Below are positions 1-5,184 of a DNA stretch of 5,184 nucleotides, piece by piece. The translations under genes and the position numbers were made by a program. The DNA lies in contig URLU01000163.1 of assembly GCA_900548765.1 (NCBI GenBank), positions 1 through 5,184 on the forward strand. Reading direction: 5' to 3'. The notes beneath the pieces are model-generated. The model saw nothing but the letters and a program-made list of their open reading frames with translations, ran no database searches and was not told the origin of the DNA. Source of the DNA: an uncultured Lachnobacterium sp. (GTDB lineage: Bacteria; Bacillota; Clostridia; Lachnospirales; Lachnospiraceae). Position 1 is the stretch's first letter, and each line of letters opens with the position of its first letter.

Positions 1-21
1 CCTTCTCAGTGTTTTGAGAGG
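1..21. other. Small imperfect hairpin at window edge
   Basis: Bases 4-8 (TCTCA) pair with 15-19 (TGAGA), and bases 1-2 (CC) pair with 20-21 (GG) if T3 bulges out. The loop is 9-14. On the + strand the stem is followed by AAATTAACT rather than a T-run, so it is not a convincing intrinsic terminator in that direction. On the minus strand the 3' flank lies outside the window, so a terminator for a convergent gene cannot be excluded. It may also be chance. Confidence 0.25.
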
Positions 22-24
22 AAA

Positions 25-52
25 TTAACTAAAATAGTAAAAAAGTTATAAA
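25..52 (+). promoter_or_regulatory. Candidate sigma-A promoter for the dgt-dnaG-rpoD operon
   Basis: TTAACT at 25-30 matches 4 of 6 bases of the TTGACA consensus. TATAAA at 47-52 matches 5 of 6 bases of TATAAT. The spacer is 16 bases. Transcription would start near 59-60, giving a leader of about 60 bases before the dgt ATG. The region is very AT-rich, so a fair match by chance is easy. It is the best-placed candidate in the upstream 119 bases, but upstream DNA outside the window could hold the real promoter. Confidence 0.35.
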
Positions 53-107
53 TTAAAAAAGGAAAAATGCAAAAGCCGTCGAATTATAAAAATGTAGGTT
101 GATTATT

Positions 108-113
108 AAGGAG
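108..113 (+). promoter_or_regulatory. Ribosome binding site of dgt (decides the start codon)
   Basis: AAGGAG at 108-113 is a near-perfect Shine-Dalgarno match, 6 bases before the ATG at 120. An in-frame TTG at 99 would extend the protein by seven residues, but it would put this site inside the coding sequence and has no comparable site of its own. The ATG at 120 is therefore preferred. Confidence 0.85.
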
Positions 114-119
114 ACAAGC

Positions 120-1133
120 ATGACAATTCGAGAACAGATTGAAGCAATGGAAAAGGAAAACCTGAGTCCATATGCATGTCGTAGTGTCGATTCCAGAGGA
201 CGTGATAAGGATGAGCCACAATGTGATATCAGACCGGTATTCCAGAGGGACAGAGATCGTATTCTACATAGCAAGGCTTTTAGGAGGCTGAAGAACAAGA
301 CACAGGTGTTTTTGGATCCAAGAGGAGACCATTACAGGACGAGAATGTCCCATACCCTTGAGGTGTCGCAGAATGCCCGTACTATTGCCAAAGCTCTTAG
401 AATGAATGAGGATTTGGTTGAGGCTATAGCCCTTGGACATGATTTGGGACACACACCCTTTGGGCATGCAGGCGAGTTTATCTTAAACCAGATATATGAG
501 GGCGGCTTTAAGCACAATGAGCAGAGCGTCAGAATCGTGGAGAAGCTTGAGAAAAATGGTGAGGGGCTTAATCTTACATGGGAAGTTAGGGATGGCATCC
601 TAAACCACCAGACCAGCCTAATGCCTCACACCTTAGAGGGCAGGATTGTGAGACTTTCTGACAAGATAGCCTATGTCAATTCGGATGTGGACGATGCCAT
701 CAGAGCACAGATTCTCTGTGAGGAGGATATACCTCTTGAGCTTAGAAAGACCCTGGGCATGGACACCACCAGCCGGCTTGACCATCTGATTCATGATGTC
801 ATCACAAACAGCATGGGCACAGATGATATAAGGATGTCGCAGGAGACAGCCCAGGCATTTAAGGAGCTTAGGGCATTTATGTTTGACCATGTATACAAGA
901 ATCCTGTTGCCAAGAGTGAAGAGGTAAAGGCGAAGCTCATGTTAGAGCAGCTCTACAATTACTACATGGAGCACACAGAGGAGCTTCCGGACAAGCTTTT
1001 GCGCATGCACCACAATGGTGAGGATAAGGGAAGAGTGGTATGCGATTACATATCAGGCATGACCGACCAGTATGCAATCAGCAAGTTCAGTGAGTATTTT
1101 ATACCGGTAGCCTGGCAGGTAGATGGGTATTAA
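120..1133 (+). CDS. dgt: dGTPase-like HD-domain deoxynucleotide triphosphohydrolase
   Basis: The 337-residue protein belongs to the Dgt family, which hydrolyses dNTPs to the deoxynucleoside and inorganic triphosphate in the cytoplasm and so trims the dNTP pool. The metal-binding H...HD...D set is present: H78 in the SHTLE motif, H107-D108 in LGHDLGHTPFGH, and D181 in RLSDKIAY. The downstream GFKHNEQS motif typical of the family follows the HD pair. The opening Arg-rich segment (FQRDRDRILHSKAFRRLKNKTQV) is also standard. The length fits the shorter Firmicute-type enzymes. The ATG at 120 is chosen for its AAGGAG site. It is the first gene of the cluster and ends 34 bases before dnaG. Family membership is firm. 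The preferred dNTP, and any need for an activating nucleotide, cannot be read from the sequence. Arginine is mostly AGA or AGG. Confidence 0.95.
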   Translation: MTIREQIEAMEKENLSPYACRSVDSRGRDKDEPQCDIRPVFQRDRDRILHSKAFRRLKNKTQVFLDPRGDHYRTRMSHTLEVSQNARTIAKALRMNEDLVEAIALGHDLGHTPFGHAGEFILNQIYEGGFKHNEQSVRIVEKLEKNGEGLNLTWEVRDGILNHQTSLMPHTLEGRIVRLSDKIAYVNSDVDDAIRAQILCEEDIPLELRKTLGMDTTSRLDHLIHDVITNSMGTDDIRMSQETAQAFKELRAFMFDHVYKNPVAKSEEVKAKLMLEQLYNYYMEHTEELPDKLLRMHHNGEDKGRVVCDYISGMTDQYAISKFSEYFIPVAWQVDGY

Positions 1134-1142
1134 CAGTTAATA
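1128..1142. repeat. 15-base palindrome across the dgt stop codon
   Basis: TATTAAC at 1128-1134 is repeated in perfect inverted form as GTTAATA at 1136-1142, around a single central A. The TAA stop of dgt (1131-1133) lies inside the left arm. A stem with a realistic loop would be six A-T pairs, so it is weak as an RNA structure. Its shape is closer to a dimeric regulator operator. No known operator is recognised, and AT-rich DNA makes chance palindromes fairly likely. Confidence 0.35.
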
Positions 1143-1153
1143 TAAATAGATAT

Positions 1154-1160
1154 GAAGGGA
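1154..1160 (+). promoter_or_regulatory. Ribosome binding site of dnaG
   Basis: GAAGGGA at 1154-1160 is an anti-16S-like purine run, 7 bases before the ATG at 1168. It supports that start, which also gives a protein beginning at the usual place for bacterial primases (MPYYSDELIEEVRSRNDIV). Confidence 0.7.
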
Positions 1161-1167
1161 TAAGACA

Positions 1168-2949
1168 ATGCCGTATTATTCGGATGAATTGATAGAAGAG
1201 GTTCGTTCCAGAAATGATATAGTGGATGTCATAGGCGGGTATGTCAGACTTCAAAAAAAGGGCAGTTCATATTTCGGATTGTGTCCGTTTCATAATGAAA
1301 AGACGGGTTCATTTTCTGTCACACCCAGCAAGCAGATGTTTTACTGCTTTGGATGTGGCGCAGGAGGAAATGTATTTACCTTCCTGATGAAATATGAGAA
1401 CTACACTTTTGGAGAAGCTATGCAGACCCTGGCTGACAGAGTGGGAATCGAGCTTCCAAAACAGGAGCTTTCCGAGGCACAGAAGAGGGAAGCTGATGAG
1501 CGAAGCAGGCTGCTGGAAATCAACAAGGAAGCAGCTAAGTATTTTTATGCCCTGCTCAGGAACCCAAGAGGGGCGAGGGCATACGAGTATTTTAAAAACA
1601 GACAATTGAGTGATGAGACCATGCAGAAGTTTGGACTTGGCTACTCAGACCAGTATAGTGACGATTTGTACCGCTACCTGAGGAAAAAGGGCTATGATGA
1701 TGAAATCCTCAAAAAGTCAGGTCTTGTGACTATTGACGAGGTGAGAGGCGGACATGATAAGTTCTGGAACAGGGCCATGTTCCCGATTATGGATGTACAT
1801 AACAGGGTAATAGGCTTTGGTGGACGAGTGATGGGAGAGGGAGAGCCTAAATACCTGAACTCTCCGGAAACCAGAATATTTGACAAAAGCCGTAATCTCT
1901 ACGGCTTAAATATAGCCAGAACAAGCAGACGAAACCAGCTGCTCCTGTGTGAGGGATATATGGATGTTATATCGCTTCATCAGGCAGGATTTGACAACGC
2001 AGTGGCATCTCTTGGCACGGCCCTTACAAGTGGACATGCCAACCTGCTCAAGCGTTACACCAAGGAGGTTTACCTTACCTACGACAGTGATGGAGCGGGT
2101 GTTAAGGCGGCACTTCGTGCGATACCGATTCTAAAAGAGGTAGGGATAACTACAAAGGTCATTAATATGCGTCCTTACAAGGATCCGGACGAATTCATAA
2201 AAGCACTGGGAGCTGATGAATATCAGAAGCGGATTGATGAAGCAGAAAACAGCTTTTTGTTTGAAATCCGCATTTTGAATGAGCAGTATGATATGAACGA
2301 TCCGGCGTCAAAGACAGCATTTTTTAATGAAACAGCGCAAAAGCTTCTGGGCTTTTCGGAGGAGCTTGAGCGAAACAATTATATACAGGCGGTGGCAGAA
2401 AAATATTTTGTTACCGTTGAGGAACTGAAAAAGCTTGTGAATAATCTCGCTATAAAGGGTGGAATAGTGAAAGCACCCACACCTTTAAAGAGCGGTATCA
2501 ACGAGAATAAAAAGAAAGAGGATGGCATGAAGCAGTCCCAGAAGCTGCTGTTGACCTGGCTCATAGAGGATACCAGACTTTTTAAAACCATAGAGGGACT
2601 TATCACTCCAGAGGATTTTACCGAGGAGCTGTATCACAGGGTAGCAGAAAAACTCTTCGAGCAGTACAAGACCGAGGGCGCTGTCAATCCGGCCCAGATA
2701 GTCAGTATGGAGGCAGGAGAGGAAGAACAGCGCGAAATCGCATCGCTTTTTAATGCAACCATTCATGAGGTGGAGACACAGAATGAGATGGAAAAGGCAT
2801 TGAAGGAAACTATAATACGAATCAAGCAAAACAGCATCAATTACAGGTCTGACCATCTGGATCCTAACGATATGGCTGGACTTATGAAGGTGATTGAGGA
2901 CAAGCGTGCGCTTGAGAAACTTGAAAAATTGCATATTTCTATTAATTAG
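1168..2949 (+). CDS. dnaG: DNA primase DnaG
   Basis: The 593-residue primase lays down short RNA primers for Okazaki fragments and leading-strand starts, working with the replicative helicase. The N-terminal zinc domain (about 1-100) has C39, H42, C60 and C63 in CPFH...CFGC. The RNA polymerase core (about 115-365) carries GFGGR (216-220), KYLNSPET (228-235) and FDKSRNLYGL (238-247). The TOPRIM fold follows, with the catalytic acid E262 in CEGYMD and D306/D308 in DSDGAG. From about 440 a poorly conserved helical C-terminal region corresponds to the helicase-interaction domain, preceded by a Lys-rich linker (NENKKKEDG). Length and order are normal for the family. It sits between dgt and rpoD with 34- and 32-base gaps and no terminator. 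One small oddity is G47, where many relatives have proline in EKTPSF. The identification is certain. Confidence 0.98.
   Translation: MPYYSDELIEEVRSRNDIVDVIGGYVRLQKKGSSYFGLCPFHNEKTGSFSVTPSKQMFYCFGCGAGGNVFTFLMKYENYTFGEAMQTLADRVGIELPKQELSEAQKREADERSRLLEINKEAAKYFYALLRNPRGARAYEYFKNRQLSDETMQKFGLGYSDQYSDDLYRYLRKKGYDDEILKKSGLVTIDEVRGGHDKFWNRAMFPIMDVHNRVIGFGGRVMGEGEPKYLNSPETRIFDKSRNLYGLNIARTSRRNQLLLCEGYMDVISLHQAGFDNAVASLGTALTSGHANLLKRYTKEVYLTYDSDGAGVKAALRAIPILKEVGITTKVINMRPYKDPDEFIKALGADEYQKRIDEAENSFLFEIRILNEQYDMNDPASKTAFFNETAQKLLGFSEELERNNYIQAVAEKYFVTVEELKKLVNNLAIKGGIVKAPTPLKSGINENKKKEDGMKQSQKLLLTWLIEDTRLFKTIEGLITPEDFTEELYHRVAEKLFEQYKTEGAVNPAQIVSMEAGEEEQREIASLFNATIHEVETQNEMEKALKETIIRIKQNSINYRSDHLDPNDMAGLMKVIEDKRALEKLEKLHISIN
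1887..1907 (+). other. Perfect 8-bp hairpin inside dnaG
   Basis: AAGCCGTA at 1887-1894 and TACGGCTT at 1900-1907 form a perfect 8-bp stem with the 5-base loop ATCTC. It falls on the codons for the conserved KSRNLYGL segment of the primase core. No T-run follows (the next bases are AAATATAG), so it is not an intrinsic terminator. It could affect mRNA processing, stability or ribosome movement, or simply result from the conserved amino acids. Confidence 0.45.
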
Positions 2950-2966
2950 GGAAAAAATACTAAAAC

Positions 2967-2975
2967 AAAGGAAAG
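2967..2975 (+). promoter_or_regulatory. Ribosome binding site of rpoD
   Basis: AAAGGAAAG at 2967-2975 lies 6 bases before the ATG at 2982, in a short purine-rich spacer. It supports that start, which gives an N-terminus (MAKKKEENVK) with no alternative in-frame start close by. Confidence 0.65.
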
Positions 2976-2981
2976 AGAAAA

Positions 2982-4241
2982 ATGGCAAAGAAAAAAGAAG
3001 AAAACGTGAAGGCAGTAGAAACAGAAGAAGCAAAGGCAAAATTTCAGGAGAAGCTGACAGCCCTTCTGGAACTCGGTAAAAAGAAAAAGAACATCCTTGA
3101 GTATCAGGAAATCAGCGACTTCTTCAAGGACATGAATCTTGACGCAGAGAAATTCGAGCTTGTGCTGGATTACCTGGAGCACAATGGAATTGATGTCCTC
3201 AAGATGACAGAGGATGATGACACTGACGATATTATCCTTGATGAGGAGGATGAGGTAGAGGTAGAGAAAATCGACCTCTCTGTACCAGAGGGTGTAAGTG
3301 TCGAGGATCCTGTCCGTATGTATCTTAAGGAGATTGGTAAGGTGCCACTTTTGAGTGCAGAGGAAGAGATTGACCTGGCCCAGAAGATGGAAGAGGGTAA
3401 TGTGGCTCAGGAGAAAATCATTATCTTAAAGAAGCGTATAGAGGAATCAGAGGACGAGGCTGAAATAGCTGACTTGAAGGAAGAGATAAAGACTCTCCAG
3501 AAGGATGTGGATGCAGGAGCAGATGCCAAGAAGCGTCTTGCAGAGGCAAACCTTCGTCTGGTTGTAAGTATTGCAAAGCGTTATGTGGGACGTGGAATGT
3601 TATTCCTTGACCTTATTCAGGAAGGAAACCTTGGACTTATCAAGGCGGTAGAGAAGTTCGACTACCGTAAGGGCTACAAGTTCTCGACTTACGCTACATG
3701 GTGGATTCGTCAGGCAATCACCCGTGCTATTGCTGATCAGGCGAGAACAATCCGTATACCGGTTCATATGGTAGAGACAATCAACAAGCTTATCCGTGTA
3801 TCGAGACAGCTTCTTCAGGAGCTTGGCAGAGAGCCATCGCCAGAGGAAATCGCAGAGGAAATGGGTATGCCTGTTGAGAGAGTTCGTGAAATCCTAAAGA
3901 TTTCTCAGGAGCCGGTATCGCTTGAGACTCCAATCGGTGAGGAAGAAGATTCACATCTTGGAGATTTCATCAAGGATGATAATGTGCCGGTTCCAGCAGA
4001 TGCAGCTGCATTTACACTCTTAAAGGAGCAGCTTGAGGAGGTTCTTGGAACACTGACAGAGAGAGAGCAGAAGGTTCTTACACTCCGTTTCGGACTTGAG
4101 GATGGACGTGCCCGTACTCTTGAGGAAGTAGGAAAAGAGTTTAACGTAACCAGAGAGCGTATACGTCAGATTGAGGCAAAGGCACTTAGAAAGCTTCGTC
4201 ATCCAAGCCGAAGCAGAAAGTTGAAGGATTACTTAGAGTAA
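2982..4241 (+). CDS. rpoD: Primary sigma factor RpoD (SigA)
   Basis: The 419-residue housekeeping sigma factor directs core RNA polymerase to -10/-35 promoters and helps melt them. Region 1.1 is at about 16-75, after a Lys-rich start. An acidic linker follows (76-95), then region 1.2 from D109 (DPVRMYLKEIGKVPLL). Region 2 starts at about 182 (AKKRLAEANLRLVVSIAKRY) and includes the promoter-melting segment YATWWIRQAITRAIADQAR, with the tandem tryptophans W240-W241. Region 3 starts near R255 (RTIRIPVHM). Region 4 starts near 357 (TLTEREQKVLTLRFGL), and the region 4.2 helix-turn-helix that reads the -35 box is at about 378-408 (VTRERIRQIEAKALRKLRHP). It is longer than B. subtilis SigA, largely because of a charged helical insert at about 140-181. 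Arginine is mostly CGT, suggesting high expression. The trmK start follows one base after the stop. Confidence 0.98.
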   Translation: MAKKKEENVKAVETEEAKAKFQEKLTALLELGKKKKNILEYQEISDFFKDMNLDAEKFELVLDYLEHNGIDVLKMTEDDDTDDIILDEEDEVEVEKIDLSVPEGVSVEDPVRMYLKEIGKVPLLSAEEEIDLAQKMEEGNVAQEKIIILKKRIEESEDEAEIADLKEEIKTLQKDVDAGADAKKRLAEANLRLVVSIAKRYVGRGMLFLDLIQEGNLGLIKAVEKFDYRKGYKFSTYATWWIRQAITRAIADQARTIRIPVHMVETINKLIRVSRQLLQELGREPSPEEIAEEMGMPVERVREILKISQEPVSLETPIGEEEDSHLGDFIKDDNVPVPADAAAFTLLKEQLEEVLGTLTEREQKVLTLRFGLEDGRARTLEEVGKEFNVTRERIRQIEAKALRKLRHPSRSRKLKDYLE

Positions 4242-4242
4242 A

Positions 4243-4986
4243 ATGATAAAACTGTCTAAACGAATGAAGGCCGCTGCATCTATGGTCACATCAGGAAATG
4301 TCCTTGCAGACATTGGAACTGACCATGGATATGTGCCGATTGCACTTGTACAGAGGAACAGGATTCCCAGTGCAATAGCCATGGATATAAACAAGGGACC
4401 TCTTGATAGAGCAAGAGAACACATAGCTATGTGTAACCTGCAGGATAAGATAGAGACCCGACTTTCAGACGGAACAAAAGCTTTGGCAGTTGGAGAAGCT
4501 GAATCAATTCTAATCGCTGGAATGGGTGGAGAATTGGTGATTCATATTTTGAGAGAAGGGGAGGCTGTGTGCCACAGTGCAAAGGAGCTTGTGCTTCAGC
4601 CACAGTCAGATGTACATAAGGTACGGGCATATCTTAGAGATAATGGATATGCAATAGTAGACGAGGATATGATTTATGAGGATGGCAAGTATTACCCGAT
4701 GATGAGGGCTGTGCCGGCAGTGGAAAACAAGGCGTGGAACAGGCTTAAGCCGGATGCTGTCACAGTCTGTGACTTATATGGACCAATCCTGCTTAAGTGT
4801 GGTAATCCTGTGCTCAGAAAGTATCTGGTAAAGCAGCACAGAAAGCTATTGGAGATACTTGACAATTTACACAAAAGACCCGAATCAGAATCTATAGAAA
4901 AACGAATCTCTGAGATAGAGAGGGAGATAGAGTATAACGAATCTGCATATACTATACTGGGGGCGATAAAGGATGCAGGAATATAA
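4243..4986 (+). CDS. trmK: tRNA (adenine22-N1)-methyltransferase TrmK
   Basis: The 247-residue protein matches the TrmK family (COG2384, formerly DUF633), which uses S-adenosylmethionine to methylate N1 of adenine 22 in the D-loop region of bacterial tRNAs. The N-terminal Rossmann-type methyltransferase fold shows ADIGTDHGY (22-30, the SAM-binding loop), the acidic D48 of AMDINKGPL at the end of strand 2, and IAGMGGE (91-97). LQPQSD (118-123) occupies the family's LQPN position. The tail from about 199 (KQHRKLLEILDNLHKRP... to EIEREIEYN) is strongly charged and helical, like the coiled-coil C-terminal domain of TrmK. The start gives the usual IKLSKRM opening. Placement directly after the primary sigma gene also occurs in B. 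subtilis (sigA-yqfN). The start lacks a well-placed ribosome binding site (AAGGA is 14 bases away), so translation probably depends on rpoD. Confidence 0.93.
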   Translation: MIKLSKRMKAAASMVTSGNVLADIGTDHGYVPIALVQRNRIPSAIAMDINKGPLDRAREHIAMCNLQDKIETRLSDGTKALAVGEAESILIAGMGGELVIHILREGEAVCHSAKELVLQPQSDVHKVRAYLRDNGYAIVDEDMIYEDGKYYPMMRAVPAVENKAWNRLKPDAVTVCDLYGPILLKCGNPVLRKYLVKQHRKLLEILDNLHKRPESESIEKRISEIEREIEYNESAYTILGAIKDAGI

Positions 4987-5184
4987 TTTGACAATAGTAT
5001 TGCCAGAGGGGAAGGAAAAAGAGTTAAAGGTATCTGAAGCCATAACTCTTAAGACTCTGGCAGAGGAATTTGAGCAATATTACGACGACCAGATTATACT
5101 GGCGATGATTGATGGAAAACTCAGAGAACTTAATAAAAAGGTAGACCGTTCAGGAAAGCTCAGTTTTATAACGGTAGCTGACAG
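4973..5184 (+). CDS. N-terminal part of a TGS-domain protein, probably a nucleoside (uridine-type) kinase; 3' end beyond window
   Basis: The frame stays open from the ATG at 4973 to the window edge, giving 70 codons. The first residues (MQEYNLTIVLPEGKEKELKV, then TLKTLAEEFEQYYDDQIILAMIDGKLRELNKKV, then SGKLSFITVAD) read as a TGS-like beta-grasp domain. The GKLREL and LSFIT(V)AD wording resembles, from memory, the N-terminus of the roughly 550-residue clostridial nucleoside kinases that join a threonyl-tRNA-synthetase-like front to a uridine kinase/phosphoribulokinase domain. Threonyl-tRNA synthetase itself is a weaker alternative. The kinase P-loop would lie beyond the window, so the function is inferred. 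The gene overlaps the trmK end by 14 bases in another frame, so translational coupling is likely. A TTG at 4988, with AGGA 7 bases upstream, is a possible alternative start without overlap. Confidence 0.7.
   Translation, partial: MQEYNLTIVLPEGKEKELKVSEAITLKTLAEEFEQYYDDQIILAMIDGKLRELNKKVDRSGKLSFITVAD

Noticed and set aside
99..119. TTG at 99 as the dgt start
   Set aside because: It would place the strong AAGGAG site inside the coding sequence and add seven residues not expected in the family.
53..298. 81-residue minus-strand frame over the dgt start
   Set aside because: It lies opposite the confirmed dgt N-terminus and leader, has no domain, and its composition is explained by the AT-rich leader and coding shadow.
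1880..1912. TTGACA at 1880-1885 with TTAAAT at 1906-1911 as an internal dnaG promoter for rpoD
   Set aside because: The spacer is 20 bases and the -10 match is poor. The bases encode the conserved FDKSRNLYGL motif, so protein constraint explains them.
2921..2949. TTGAAA at 2921-2926 as the -35 of an rpoD promoter at the end of dnaG
   Set aside because: At a 17-base spacer the -10 would be AATTAG, matching only 3 of 6 bases. Other spacings are no better.
2485..3039. 184-residue minus-strand open frame, rich in F and L, across the dnaG/rpoD junction
   Set aside because: It is the complement of purine-rich (A/G) coding sequence, which reads as Leu/Phe/Ser codons. It overlaps two certain genes and has no recognisable domain.
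4859..4896. TTGACA at 4859-4864 with TCTATA at 4891-4896 as a promoter inside trmK
   Set aside because: The spacer is 26 bases, far too long, and nothing -10-like lies at 16-18 bases.
4988..5016. Perfect TTGACA at 4988-4993 as a -35 box for a kinase promoter
   Set aside because: At 16-18 bases downstream the sequence is GAAGGA-like with no -10 resemblance. The bases are Leu-Thr codons of the kinase frame.
1..5184. Mobile elements, CRISPR arrays, RNA genes, riboswitches or defence genes
   Set aside because: Coding sequence of five recognised housekeeping genes fills nearly the whole window. The remaining gaps total under 200 bases, and no direct repeat array, terminal inverted repeat or structured RNA pattern is seen in them.

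Overview
The window looks like chromosomal housekeeping DNA from a low-to-moderate G+C Firmicute. The Lachnospiraceae (Roseburia, Agathobacter, Butyrivibrio type) are the best guess. This rests on gene order, on the RpoD and DnaG sequences resembling what I recall of that family, on purine-rich coding strands and on AAGGAG-type ribosome binding sites. Genus cannot be fixed from the sequence alone.

Layout: all five genes lie on the + strand, tightly packed, with no terminator visible between them. Positions 1-119 are an AT-rich leader with a small imperfect hairpin at the edge, a candidate promoter and a strong ribosome binding site. Then come dgt (HD-domain dNTP triphosphohydrolase, 120-1133), dnaG (primase, 1168-2949), rpoD (primary sigma factor, 2982-4241), trmK (tRNA adenine-22 N1-methyltransferase, 4243-4986) and the first 70 codons of a TGS-domain protein, probably a nucleoside kinase, which starts inside the end of trmK (4973) and runs off the window. 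Gaps are 34, 32 and 1 bases, then a 14-base overlap. No stretch over 300 bases lacks a gene.

The genes form a Firmicute version of the macromolecular synthesis operon. It links dNTP pool control (dgt), replication priming (dnaG) and general transcription initiation (rpoD), followed by a tRNA modification enzyme and a probable nucleoside salvage enzyme. All four complete genes are intact and carry their expected catalytic or binding residues.

I found no mobile element, CRISPR array, RNA gene or defence system, and nothing that I would call a new biological system. The points worth a second look are modest: an extra helical insert of about 38 residues in the sigma factor between regions 1.2 and 2.1, a perfect 8-bp hairpin inside dnaG, a 15-base palindrome across the dgt stop codon, a sharp change in arginine codon choice between dgt and rpoD, a trmK start without a well-placed ribosome binding site, and a kinase-like gene directly after trmK.
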